Position numbers and translations under genes: made by a program
NCBI RefSeq assembly: GCF_900537115.1
Contig: NZ_UNRG01000003.1
Span: 248,001 to 312,000, forward strand
Length of the DNA stretch: 64,000 nucleotides
Reading direction: 5' to 3'
Source: Arthrobacter sp. Alg241-R88
Lineage (GTDB): Bacteria; Actinomycetota; Actinomycetes; Actinomycetales; Micrococcaceae
The notes under the pieces: generated by a model
The model's database searches: none
What the model saw: only the letters and a program-made list of their open reading frames with translations
What the model was told of the DNA's origin: nothing
Part shown: in pieces, positions 32,774 to 40,734 of the stretch
Layout: each line of letters opens with the position of its first letter
Numbering within the stretch: position 1 is the stretch's first letter

Positions 32774-33985
32774 ATGAGTACGCTGATCACCAATATCGCC
32801 GAGCTGATGACGCAGGATCTGGAGCGCCGGGTCCTGCGGGACGCTGCGGTGGTGGTGGAGGGGGAGCGGATTTCGTGGATCGGCGCCGCTGCGGAGGCTC
32901 CCGCTGCCGATGACGCCGTAGACGCCGGCGGCCGGGCCATGATCCCTGGCTGGGTGGACTCCCATACGCACCTGCTCTTCGCTGGTGACCGGACGGCGGA
33001 GTTCGAGGCGCGGATGGCGGGGGAGTCGTACTCCGCAGGGGGTATCGCCGTCACCATGAACGCCACCCGTGCCACATCCGATTTCGACCTCACCCGCCTG
33101 GCGCTGTCCCGCATTGACGAAGCCGTTTCGCAGGGAACCACCTACATCGAGACGAAGACCGGCTATGGCCTGGACCTCGAACATGAGACCCGGAGCGCTC
33201 GCATCGCTTCCACCGTGGCAGATCAGGTGACGTACCTCGGTGCGCACCTGGTCCCTGCCGGACAGGACGCGGACGAGTACACCGACCTCGTGTGCGGCCC
33301 AATGCTCGCCGCCGTCCGGCCGTACGTGCAGTGGGCCGACGTATTTTGCGAGGAGGGGGCCTTCAACGCTGAACAATCCCGGCGGGTCCTGCTGGCCTGC
33401 CGTGACGCAGGCCTGGGGCTGCGCGTCCACGGAAACCAGCTGGGTGAAGGCCCGGGCGTGCAGCTCGCCGTCGAACTCGGAGCTGCGAGCGTGGACCACG
33501 TGAATTACCTCGCGGATGAGGATGTTGACGCCCTGGCCGGAACCTGGAGCGGGTGGGATGCCGCTTCCGGAACGGGTGCGACGGGGACTGTGGCAACGTG
33601 CCTGCCCGCCTGTGATCTTTCGACGCGCCAGCCCCTTGCCCCCGCACGGGCGCTGCTCGACGCCGGCGTCCAGGTGGCGCTGGCCTCCAACTGCAACCCT
33701 GGCACGTCCTACACCAGCTCGATGGCGTATTGCGTCACCACCGCGGTGCTGCAGATGGGCCTCAGTGTCCATGAAGCTGTTCGGGCGGCGACCTACGGCG
33801 GCGCCCTTGCACTGCGCAAGGACAAGGGAAACGACGCCGATGGCGAACGCGCGGTCGGTTCAATTGCCGTCGGGCACCGGGCGGATCTTCACCTGCTCAA
33901 TGCGCCGTCGGCTACCCATCTGGCTTACCGTCCGGGCATGCCGCTGACGTACGCTGTTTGGCGTGCGGGTGGGAGGGCCAGGTAA
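32774..33985 (+). CDS. hutI: Imidazolonepropionase
   Basis: A 403-residue amidohydrolase that opens imidazolone-5-propionate to N-formimino-glutamate in histidine degradation. 'DSHTHLLFAGDRTAEFEARMAGESYSAGGI' holds the HxH metal ligands and substrate loop. 'KTGYGLD', 'LRVHGNQLGEGPGVQLA', 'SVDHVNYL' and 'LASNCNPGTSYTSSM' match HutI. No other hut gene is in the window. AAGAAT (32762-32767) lies six bases before ATG 32774, overlapping the previous stop, which suggests its own leaderless promoter. Confidence 0.93.
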   Translation: MSTLITNIAELMTQDLERRVLRDAAVVVEGERISWIGAAAEAPAADDAVDAGGRAMIPGWVDSHTHLLFAGDRTAEFEARMAGESYSAGGIAVTMNATRATSDFDLTRLALSRIDEAVSQGTTYIETKTGYGLDLEHETRSARIASTVADQVTYLGAHLVPAGQDADEYTDLVCGPMLAAVRPYVQWADVFCEEGAFNAEQSRRVLLACRDAGLGLRVHGNQLGEGPGVQLAVELGAASVDHVNYLADEDVDALAGTWSGWDAASGTGATGTVATCLPACDLSTRQPLAPARALLDAGVQVALASNCNPGTSYTSSMAYCVTTAVLQMGLSVHEAVRAATYGGALALRKDKGNDADGERAVGSIAVGHRADLHLLNAPSATHLAYRPGMPLTYAVWRAGGRAR

Positions 33986-34009
33986 ATCCGGCGGCAGACT
34001 GACGTTAGT

Positions 34010-34035
34010 TGATCATTAGGGTTCTGTTATGATCA
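34010..34035 (+). promoter_or_regulatory. Palindromic operator and -10 box for the DeoR gene
   Basis: TGATCAT (34010-34016) and ATGATCA (34029-34035) form a perfect inverted repeat, 19 bases centre to centre. A near-consensus -10, TATGAT (34028-34033), overlaps the right arm. Occupancy would block transcription, so autoregulation is likely. Confidence 0.65.
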
Positions 34036-34081
34036 GAAAGCGTCATCTCACCCGATGGCGGGAGTATCTGGAGGCCCCTGC

Positions 34082-34870
34082 ATGACCCGCACTGACCGGC
34101 TGACGGCCATACTCGATCTCCTGGCCAGGACCGGCCAGGTGGAGGTCGAAGAGATCGTCAGCACCCTCAACGTGTCCCCGGCCACCGCCCGCCGCGACCT
34201 GGACAGCCTCGCAAAGCGGCGGCTGCTCACCAGGACCCGGGGTGGTGCCACGACAGGTGCGTTGGCCTACGACCTGCCTGGCCGGTACAACCGCGACGAT
34301 CACGCCGAGGCGAAGGAGCAGATTGCCCAGGCGGCCTCTGCATTGATTGCCCCCGGCGCCGTAATCGGGCTTTGCGGCGGCACCACCAGCACTGCGCTGG
34401 CCCAGATCCTGGCCACCCGCGAGGACCTCAACGCGCCTTCCAACCAGCCCACCCTCACCGTGGTTACCAACGCCATCAACATCGCCGGACAGTTGGCGGT
34501 GCGGCCCAACATCAAAGTCATGGTCACCGGCGGGATCCTCAATCCGCGGTCGTACGAACTGGTGGGGCCGTACACGGACATCATTATGCAGAAGGTGGTG
34601 CTGGACATCGCCTTCATCGGCGTCAACGGCATCGATCCCGAAGTTGGGCCAACCAATACGGGGGAGGGGGAGGCCTCGGTGAACGCCTTGCTCGCCAGCC
34701 GGGCGCGTGTCTCCTACGTGCTGGCTGACTCGTCCAAAGTTGGGGTGCGCGCCTTTGCCACCATGGACGGTTACGACTTCACCCGCTTGATCACGGATGC
34801 GGGGATCTCGGCGCGCGACAAGGCGGCGTTTGAGGCCAACGGCACGGAAGTGATCGTCGCAGCGGGCTGA
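34082..34870 (+). CDS. DeoR-family transcriptional regulator
   Basis: A 262-residue repressor. N-terminal helix-turn-helix ('GQVEVEEIVSTLNVSPATARRDLDSLAKRRLLTRTRGGA'), then a sugar-phosphate-binding DeoRC domain ('VIGLCGGTTSTALAQIL', 'TVVTNAINIAGQLA', 'DIAFIGVNGID', 'ADSSKVG'). ATG 34082 was preferred to 34055 because GGAGG lies eight bases upstream. The family usually responds to phosphorylated sugars; no sugar operon is adjacent, so its other targets are not visible here. Confidence 0.92.
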   Translation: MTRTDRLTAILDLLARTGQVEVEEIVSTLNVSPATARRDLDSLAKRRLLTRTRGGATTGALAYDLPGRYNRDDHAEAKEQIAQAASALIAPGAVIGLCGGTTSTALAQILATREDLNAPSNQPTLTVVTNAINIAGQLAVRPNIKVMVTGGILNPRSYELVGPYTDIIMQKVVLDIAFIGVNGIDPEVGPTNTGEGEASVNALLASRARVSYVLADSSKVGVRAFATMDGYDFTRLITDAGISARDKAAFEANGTEVIVAAG

Positions 34871-34979
34871 ATCCGGTTGTAGCTGGGATTCGAGCCATCC
34901 GGCGCGAGGGTCCGCCTGTGCAGGCCGGACACTGCAGGGCAATCAGGCCGGATCCAGAAACTGCAGGCAAGATGGGTAC

Positions 34980-35759
34980 ATGCTGGTTCCCTCCCGCCGT
35001 CGACTGCGGATAGAAGTCTGGATTGTCCTGGGCCTGTCCTTGGGCCAGTCTGCCGTGTACTCAGTGGTGCAGCTCCTGGACAAGATGACCCGCGCACCGC
35101 TGGCGGAAGGCACCTCCACGCTCAACCGGTCGCAGAGCACACGCGAGTACTTCGACCTGACGTACCAGCTGCTGGACATCATCTTTGCGCTGGTGCCGGT
35201 GCTGCTGGTGATCTACTTCCTCACCGACCAGCGGCAGGCCTCCTCGGGCGACGGCAGCAACGCCGGTTCGGCTTTCCGCAAACTCGGTTTCAACTTCGAG
35301 CGGCCTGGGCGGGACATGCTTCAGGGGCTGGGGCTGGCCGCGTTGATTGGTATACCGTCCCTTGGCCTTTATGCGGCGGGCAGGGCTCTCGGAATCACGA
35401 CGGCGATCATTCCCAGCGCTTTGGACGCGTACTGGTGGACGGTCCCGGTGCTGATCCTGTCCGCAATGCGCCATGCCGTGGTGGAGGAAGTCATCGTGGT
35501 GGGTTACCTCCTGAACCGTTTCGGAAAGTTCGGCTGGAGCATTCCGCTGTCAATCATGGTGAGCTCGCTGCTGCGCGGCACGTACCACCTGTACCAAGGG
35601 TTCGGTCCATTCATCGGCAACGTGGTGATGGGCATCGTATTCGCGTGGCTGTACACCCGCACGCGGCGGGTGATGCCCCTGGTGATTGCCCATGCACTGC
35701 TGGACATCGTCGCATTCGTTGGCTTCAGCCTGTTCGGCAAGGCTGTGGGGCTGGGGTAG
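34980..35759 (+). CDS. CPBP-family intramembrane protease
   Basis: A 259-residue membrane protein with about six to seven helices. Family motifs: E-E in 'RHAVVEEVIVVGYLLNRF' (motif 1), 'RGTYHLYQGFGPF' with the second His, and 'LVIAHALLDIVAF' with the third. These glutamates and histidines form the active site of CAAX-type (Rce1-like) proteases. In bacteria the substrates are mostly unknown. CAAGAT (34968-34973), six bases before ATG 34980 and without a ribosome site, indicates a leaderless mRNA. Confidence 0.9.
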   Translation: MLVPSRRRLRIEVWIVLGLSLGQSAVYSVVQLLDKMTRAPLAEGTSTLNRSQSTREYFDLTYQLLDIIFALVPVLLVIYFLTDQRQASSGDGSNAGSAFRKLGFNFERPGRDMLQGLGLAALIGIPSLGLYAAGRALGITTAIIPSALDAYWWTVPVLILSAMRHAVVEEVIVVGYLLNRFGKFGWSIPLSIMVSSLLRGTYHLYQGFGPFIGNVVMGIVFAWLYTRTRRVMPLVIAHALLDIVAFVGFSLFGKAVGLG

Positions 35760-35774
35760 GGCGGCCAAGCTGAC

Positions 35775-35941
35775 GAGGCCAGCGTGATGCGGCCCGGGTG
35801 CCGAGGCCAGCGTGATGCGGCCCGGGTGCCGAGGCCAGCGTGATGCGGCCCGGGTGCCGAGGCCAGCGTGATGCGGCCCGGGTGCCGAGGCCAGCCTGAT
35901 GGGCCCAGGTGCCGAGGCCAGCGTGATGCGGCTCAGCTGCC
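35775..35941. repeat. Six-copy 28-bp intergenic tandem repeat
   Basis: Units begin at 35775, 35803, 35831, 35859, 35887 and 35914. Units 1-4 are identical (GAGGCCAGCGTGATGCGGCC start, 28 bases). Unit 5 has 27 bases with changes, and unit 6 diverges at its end. The array fills most of the space between the convergent CPBP and HNH genes. There are no spacers, so it is not a CRISPR array. Confidence 0.95.
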
Positions 35942-36019
35942 TCAGCCGAGTTGAAACAGGGCAGCTGCCACAGCCAAGCTGACGCGGTAAGGGTTCGGTC
36001 GACGGCAGTTCATCCCGTG

Positions 36020-37585
36020 TCACAGCGCTGATCCGCCCGGCCCCCTGTGCCCCTGCCCGGTATGTGCGATCTGCACGTCATCGGACGGCGGCCTTTGGAA
36101 GGAACCATCTCGCGCAGGCCTTAAGTCTGAAGGGTTATCGAGCAATGGCCACAGCTCTGACGGGTCATCGGGTGGGGGCCATAGTTCCAGGAGGTCATCA
36201 AAGGCGCGGATGCTCTCTGGCACGGCAGAATCTGGCCAGTGGGGTGGTTCCCAGTCCTGGTGTTCGCTTTTGTAGTGCCGGCCCGTGGGTGAGATCCAGC
36301 CGGCTGATTCGTTTTTGGTGGCTGGTGTTGGTTTCCAGCCGCTGATGTGGCGGAGTTTGTGATGTTTGGGGCAGGGTTGGCCGAGGTTGGATATGCCGGT
36401 GGTGCCGCCTTTGTGCCAGGCGAGGATGTGGTCCGCTTCGTTGTCCAGGGAGATGTTGCTGCAGCCGGGGAACGGGCATTTACCGTCCCGCAGCAGCAGC
36501 CAGTTCCGCATCGCTTTGGTCAGCCGGTAGCTGGTGCGGCCGATCTCCAACGGCGCCCCGTCCCGCGCATCGACCAGGACCCGGTAGAACGAGCCGGCGC
36601 CGTCGGCGATGAGTCTGCGTGCCATGGACGGTGGGATGGGTCCGGACCCGTCCAGCATCGCCGGTTCGTCGGTGAGGCCCAGCAGCGAGAACACGGGCAC
36701 GGTGACCAGGACCTGTGCCCGGATCGACGACGACGGGCCGGCATTTGTTCCTGCCGCCGCGTCGTGACCGCCGCTGGTGGTCCCACCGAGGAGCAGGTTG
36801 CTATAGAGGTCCGCTCGTAACTGGGTGAGGGTCCGGGGTTCGTCCGGGCCTTGCAAGCGCCGCGCTGCCACCGTGAGCCGATCCCAAATGGCGGACGCTT
36901 GGTCAGCGGGCAGGCAGGCTGCGATGCAGGCCATTCCGTCCTGATCCGGCCGGTATTCCACCCGCCGGTCCGCCAGGCCCTGAGCGTGGCGTTTTTCGAT
37001 GGACTCGGCGTGGTGGCGTTCCCGCCAGGTCCTGGCCTTGGTTTTGAACCGGTACGCCGGCATCCCCCCGATCATCGCCGCGGCGGCCGGTCTCGGTGTG
37101 TCCGGGTCCAGGAAATGGGCCTCCAAGGCGGCGGCCCCGGCCGGGTCCAGGGTGGCGGCCTCATCCACCATCACTCTGGCGTGCTGCCAGGAGATCGTTC
37201 CCTCCTGCAGGGCAGCCAGCGTCCGGGGCAAGGAAGTGGTCAGGGCGTAGGACTGGGCCAGCAGCCCGCCGGCGGCCCGGTCACTGAGGGCCAGGACGCA
37301 CCCGATTTCGGCCGCGATCGCCATCTCCTGTGCCTGCACGGGCGCGTCCGGCGCAGCGGCGCGCGCAGAGTCGGCGTATGTCCCTGTGGCCTTGGCCAAT
37401 AATCCCGACACCCGGGCCTGGACCCTGGCCCCGCCGGCAAGGATTTCCAGGCAGCCATCGGCAAGGCCGGCTAACGGATCAGCCTCCGAAAATGGCTCGG
37501 AACCCATCCCCTCCGCTTCGGCATTGAGCACAGCAAGAGCGGCATCGATGTCCTCAAACGCCTTCGCCACCGCCGCTTTCCCCAT
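36020..37585 (-). CDS. DUF222/HNH endonuclease-domain protein (13E12 type)
   Basis: A 521-residue protein when started at ATG 37585. The N-terminal two thirds match DUF222 (helical, Ala-rich; 'YALTTSLPRTLAALQEGTISWQHARVMVDEA', 'DQDGMACIAACLPADQA'). The C-terminus has an HNH domain ('RDGKCPFPGCSNISLDNEADHILAWHKGGTTGISNLGQPCPKHHKLRH'). Catalytic-type His and two Cys pairs are intact. The tail has a Leu-Trp-Pro repeat. CATGAT (37592-37597) lies six bases before ATG 37585 (leaderless pattern). The frame stays open to ATG 37651, which would add 22 residues and falls inside a palindrome. Family function is uncertain; it is common and multicopy in actinobacteria. Confidence 0.85.
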   Translation of the reverse strand: MGKAAVAKAFEDIDAALAVLNAEAEGMGSEPFSEADPLAGLADGCLEILAGGARVQARVSGLLAKATGTYADSARAAAPDAPVQAQEMAIAAEIGCVLALSDRAAGGLLAQSYALTTSLPRTLAALQEGTISWQHARVMVDEAATLDPAGAAALEAHFLDPDTPRPAAAAMIGGMPAYRFKTKARTWRERHHAESIEKRHAQGLADRRVEYRPDQDGMACIAACLPADQASAIWDRLTVAARRLQGPDEPRTLTQLRADLYSNLLLGGTTSGGHDAAAGTNAGPSSSIRAQVLVTVPVFSLLGLTDEPAMLDGSGPIPPSMARRLIADGAGSFYRVLVDARDGAPLEIGRTSYRLTKAMRNWLLLRDGKCPFPGCSNISLDNEADHILAWHKGGTTGISNLGQPCPKHHKLRHISGWKPTPATKNESAGWISPTGRHYKSEHQDWEPPHWPDSAVPESIRAFDDLLELWPPPDDPSELWPLLDNPSDLRPARDGSFQRPPSDDVQIAHTGQGHRGPGGSAL

Positions 37586-37639
37586 AAACCAATCATGACA
37601 AGGGGGTGCGACATTCCGGAGAGCGCTGATGGAAATGGA

Positions 37640-37691
37640 TTCGGCCGCCATCGGCAGGTGACGCCGTTGTCACAAGCTGATGGCGGCCGAA
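37640..37691. repeat. Nested cruciform-forming palindrome upstream of the HNH gene
   Basis: TTCGGCCGCCATC (37640-37652) pairs perfectly with GATGGCGGCCGAA (37679-37691). Inside the loop GTGAC (37658-37662) pairs with GTCAC (37669-37673). It lies 55 bases upstream of the preferred HNH start. Confidence 0.85.
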
Positions 37692-37699
37692 GTTTAGAA

Positions 37700-37738
37700 G
37701 GGCAGTCCTGCCCAGCCGGGGCCCGGGCAGGACTGCCC
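37700..37738 (-). terminator. 14-bp hairpin terminator of the VOC gene
   Basis: GGGCAGTCCTGCCC (37700-37713) pairs exactly with GGGCAGGACTGCCC (37725-37738) over an 11-base loop. On the minus strand it lies 17 bases past the VOC stop and is followed by TTCTAAACTT. Confidence 0.8.
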
Positions 37739-37755
37739 GGGCCTATGAAGCAGGA

Positions 37756-38394
37756 TTAGATAGTGACAGCTCCACTGGAGGTCTCGAACGTCACCGAAAG
37801 GATTCCGGGGGTCCCGTGCGGTGCCACCCACTCCACGGCAACATCTTCGAGCGGCTTCTCCACCGGCTCGCCCAGCCACTCGGTAACCCGTGCTGCAGAG
37901 CCGGCTATGGTGAGGCAGCTCATCTTGACGTTGCTCTCGTACGCGTTGGAGGGGTGCAGGGACGGGTCGCCCTCCCACTTCAGCATGTACGGAACCTGCG
38001 GGTCGGCAATCAACCCCAGGATACCGATCTGCTTCCAGACCAGTTCGCGGCCGTCAGGAAACTTACGGTTTCCGTTGACGGCGGAGCGACCGAGCCGTTC
38101 TTCAAAGGGAAGCAGGTCATCAACCTCCACGCACCAGCCCATCCAACCGCCCCCGGCCGCAGACCGTGCACGCACTGCCTGTCCGAAGGGAGCCTTGTCG
38201 GAAGCGGGGTGGTCCAGGACCTCGACGACTTCGAGGTACTTGTGCCCCGCGAGGGGGATGATCATATTGCGGGTTCCGAACCGCGGGTGTACCCCGCCCT
38301 TCACTGCCTCAACGCCGAGGGCAGACGAAATACGTTCGGTGGTGGCAGCCAGGCCATCGTGTTCACAGGCGTAAGAGACGTGATCCATGCGCAT
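37756..38394 (-). CDS. VOC-family (glyoxalase-like) protein
   Basis: A 212-residue protein resembling glyoxalase-like domains: 'MDHVSYACEHDGLAATTERISSALGVEAVKGGVHPRFGTRNMIIPLAGHKYLEVVEVLD', with His and Glu at metal-type positions, then a second half with 'EVDDLLPFEERLGR' and 'WVAPHGTPGILSVTFETSSGAV'. Reaction unknown. CAAGAT (38401-38406 on the minus strand) lies six bases before the ATG at 38394, with CTGAGA (38424-38429) as a -35 at 17-base spacing, so the mRNA is probably leaderless. Confidence 0.8.
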   Translation of the reverse strand: MRMDHVSYACEHDGLAATTERISSALGVEAVKGGVHPRFGTRNMIIPLAGHKYLEVVEVLDHPASDKAPFGQAVRARSAAGGGWMGWCVEVDDLLPFEERLGRSAVNGNRKFPDGRELVWKQIGILGLIADPQVPYMLKWEGDPSLHPSNAYESNVKMSCLTIAGSAARVTEWLGEPVEKPLEDVAVEWVAPHGTPGILSVTFETSSGAVTI

Positions 38395-38430
38395 GGCAAC
38401 ATCTTGGCACTTTGTGATCGGGCTCTCAGC

Positions 38431-38444
38431 TAAGGGTAGCCTTA
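38431..38444 (-). promoter_or_regulatory. TAAGG-N4-CCTTA palindrome before the VOC gene
   Basis: TAAGG-GTAG-CCTTA sits directly upstream of the predicted -35 of the VOC gene. The core resembles DtxR/IdeR iron boxes (AGGxTAGCCTxA), matching 12 of 19 consensus positions by eye. Iron control is a hypothesis only. Confidence 0.4.
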
Positions 38445-38498
38445 CTGGGTTCTTTGATGTCAGCCGTGCTGAAATTCGCACCCGCAACAAGCCTTCAC

Positions 38499-40325
38499 TC
38501 AGAACCTTTCGGTCCATATGTTCCCGTTAGACCAGTAGATGATGCCGTTTTCGAAGCGCTGGGCGCGAGTGGACGTATTCAAGGAGTACTCGTCGGTGAC
38601 CGGGCGTCCGATGAAGGAGTAGCCTCCCCTCCGCTCATATTCCCAGCGGATGGCTCCCTGCAGCAGCCTGGTTCCATATTGAGGTGTGAAATAAAAGGTT
38701 CCACCCTGGAAAGCCTGGACCGCACCCCCCTCAAGCCAGCGGCTCTCATCGGACACCGGGTAACCGGCAACTCCGGTCTGGCCGCCCTTATTCCACCAAG
38801 CCTCCCGGATTCCGGCGCCGATGTAGTGGAGGCCAATTTGCGGTGTGTAGTACATCGTTCCGTTCGTGAAGTGCTGGGCTATGGCTCCGCCGCCCAAAGG
38901 CTCCTCGTCGCGGATGGGGTAGCCCGCGTCATGGCCGATGTACCACTTCTTCTCAATGGCACCCCAGAGCGGGTGTGCCCCACCTGCCGGCGACCAGAAA
39001 ATTATCCCATTTTGGAACTGTTGCTGCGCCCCGCCTGGAACGGTTTGTTCCTGGCTGGTGGCCGCGCCCAGCTGCGACGCCGGTCCACCCATTGAGTTGT
39101 ACTTGGCCCCGATCGCGCCACCCACCGAGAAGTTGTTGACTGAAGCTGATGCGGTGTGCAGCAGACGGTTTGGCGTTCCACTTCCAGTTCCTGAAATGGT
39201 TCCTCCGATGGCGGACGAGACGAGCCGATCGGTCACTTGGGTGGGTGTTAACAGAGGGTTGCCGGATAAGAGGAGGGCGGCAGCACCAGCCACGTGCGGA
39301 GTAGCCATGGACGTTCCACCGAGTGACGCCGTGGCCGTGGCGGAAGTGTGCCAGGCGGAGAGGATGCCAACACCCGGCGCGTAGAGGTCCACGCATTTGC
39401 CGAAGTTTGAGAAGGAGGCCTGCCGGTCGGAGGAATCGCTTGCCGCTACCGTGACGGCGGAGGGCATACGGGCTGGAGACGCCGTGCAAGCGTCCACGGC
39501 GTTGTTCCCGGCTGAAACGATGGCCGGGAGGCCGTTGGTGATGACGGCCTGGACTGCTGCATCGAGCACGCTGCTGGTGGGTCCGCCGATACTCAGGTTG
39601 ACTACGGCCGGAGTGCCAGGGCGGTGGTGACCGGCAACCCAATCGAGCCCTGCGATGATGTCCGAATAGAGGCCGGAGCCATCACATGCGAGTGCCCGTA
39701 CCGGAATAAGGGTGGCGGATTTGGCCACACCGTGGACGGCGCCGCCGATGACTCCTGCCACGTGCGTGCCGTGGCCGTTGCAGTCGCTTGATCCCAGGCC
39801 GTCAGCCTTTGCTGTCCATCCAGCGCTGACCCGGCCGCCGAAATCGGCATGAGATGCGAGGATCCCGGTGTCCACAACGTATACGCTGACGCCCTGGCCG
39901 GAGGCGGCAGGTGTGTAGGAACCGGACAGCGGCAGTGCCTGTTGATCGATCCGGTCGAGGCCCCACGGGGCGTTGCGCTGCACCTCGGATACTGTGGCAG
40001 CGTGGTCCGGTTCCACCGCTGCGGCCCGGCCCGAGCGGAGCAGGGCGGCAGCCTGCGCCGGGCTGGCTTCGATGGCAGCGCCCTTCACTGCCTTGGTAAA
40101 AGTTTTGTTGACGCCGATTCCCTGGGCGCGGAGGGCCGTCACCTCGACGGCGACGTCCTTGCCCGGAGCGAACTGGACAAGGTAGCGGCCGCTGTCACCC
40201 CCGCCAGCGGAAGGAGCGGCGTGCGCTGCGGAAGCCACCCAGGGGCCGGCTGCCACCGCGCCTGAGCAGAGGACGACGGCGGAGAGCAGCACGGTGCGAC
40301 GTGCCAGGCGAAGGAATTGGGGCAA
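38499..40325 (-). CDS. Secreted subtilisin-like serine protease with LGFP repeats
   Basis: A 608-residue exoprotease. Signal peptide (about residues 1-37), an inhibitor I9-like propeptide ('[23 protein letters not shown]'), then the S8 catalytic domain with triad D152 ('VVDTGI'), H185 ('GHGTHVAG') and S339 ('GGTSMATPH'), and oxyanion N274. The C-terminal 200 residues are about four LGFP-type repeats, such as '[20 protein letters not shown]' and '[19 protein letters not shown]', which are thought to bind the cell wall. The start is TTG 40325, supported by AAAAGGA ten bases upstream. Confidence 0.93.
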   Translation of the reverse strand: MPQFLRLARRTVLLSAVVLCSGAVAAGPWVASAAHAAPSAGGGDSGRYLVQFAPGKDVAVEVTALRAQGIGVNKTFTKAVKGAAIEASPAQAAALLRSGRAAAVEPDHAATVSEVQRNAPWGLDRIDQQALPLSGSYTPAASGQGVSVYVVDTGILASHADFGGRVSAGWTAKADGLGSSDCNGHGTHVAGVIGGAVHGVAKSATLIPVRALACDGSGLYSDIIAGLDWVAGHHRPGTPAVVNLSIGGPTSSVLDAAVQAVITNGLPAIVSAGNNAVDACTASPARMPSAVTVAASDSSDRQASFSNFGKCVDLYAPGVGILSAWHTSATATASLGGTSMATPHVAGAAALLLSGNPLLTPTQVTDRLVSSAIGGTISGTGSGTPNRLLHTASASVNNFSVGGAIGAKYNSMGGPASQLGAATSQEQTVPGGAQQQFQNGIIFWSPAGGAHPLWGAIEKKWYIGHDAGYPIRDEEPLGGGAIAQHFTNGTMYYTPQIGLHYIGAGIREAWWNKGGQTGVAGYPVSDESRWLEGGAVQAFQGGTFYFTPQYGTRLLQGAIRWEYERRGGYSFIGRPVTDEYSLNTSTRAQRFENGIIYWSNGNIWTERF

Positions 40326-40515
40326 CTGAATGTGGTCCTTTTGTGTGGAAGAGAAAAGGGGCGGTGACGTGTTCCCGGCTCAAATCTAACGGGGGACGGG
40401 CGGCAAACGGTCAACCTTCGCTCAATCCTGCGCGTCTTCTGCGGAACCTTGGGAAATCAACATGTGGCGCCTCCTGTGCTCCACCCTCGTCTGGAAGTGT
40501 CGTCCAACAGGGGCG

Positions 40516-40544
40516 GGAAGTCACAACCGGTCACACTCGTGGCG
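40516..40544 (+). promoter_or_regulatory. Conserved upstream element of metY (copy 1)
   Basis: A 29-base element containing two GTCACA direct repeats (GTCACAACC, GTCACACTC) and ending in a -35-like GTGGCG. It matches copy 2 at 42094-42122 in 27 of 29 bases. TACACT (40563-40568) is the -10, 18 bases downstream. Confidence 0.75.
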
Positions 40545-40573
40545 ACGGGCACGTGGAGTTCCTACACTGAGCT

Positions 40574-40686
40574 CAGGTCATGAGCGCCAGCGCCAAGCCC
40601 CGGCTCGCTGGCCGGCAACCCTCCATCCGCGGTGGGGTGCCCCGGGTGAGGACCTGGTTGTCCGGCAATGGCCGGATGGCAAGCGC
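40574..40686 (+). ncRNA. SAM-IV riboswitch upstream of metY
   Basis: P1 is formed by CAGGTC (40574-40579) and GACCTG (40651-40656). Between them is the SAM-I-like core with GCCCCGGCTnGCTGGCCGGCA and the CCCTCC...GGTGGGGTGCCCCGGGTGA segment typical of actinobacterial SAM-IV. A TCCGGC/GCCGGA hairpin and the shared GGCAAGCGC (40678-40686) follow P1, as expected for the SAM-IV 3' extension. It should shut off metY expression when S-adenosylmethionine is plentiful. A GGCCCG/CGGGCC hairpin (40687-40715) downstream may be part of the expression platform. Confidence 0.88.
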
Positions 40687-40734
40687 GGCCCGCGGTGCTT
40701 CGAGCATGCCGGGCCCATGTCAAAGGAGCCTCAA

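Noticed and set aside
35775-35941. Possible CRISPR array
   Set aside because: Units are directly abutting with no unique spacers, and no cas gene is nearby.
37649-37651. ATG at 37651 as the HNH start
   Set aside because: It lies within the arm of a palindrome and has no ribosome site or -10 at the right distance; ATG 37585 fits the leaderless pattern seen elsewhere.
36020-37691. Mobile element boundaries around the DUF222/HNH gene
   Set aside because: The palindrome occurs only on the 5' side; no matching terminal repeat or target duplication is visible at the other end.
40717-40719. ATG as the metY start
   Set aside because: It would place the strong AAAGGAG ribosome site inside the coding region; TTG 40735 has ideal spacing to it.
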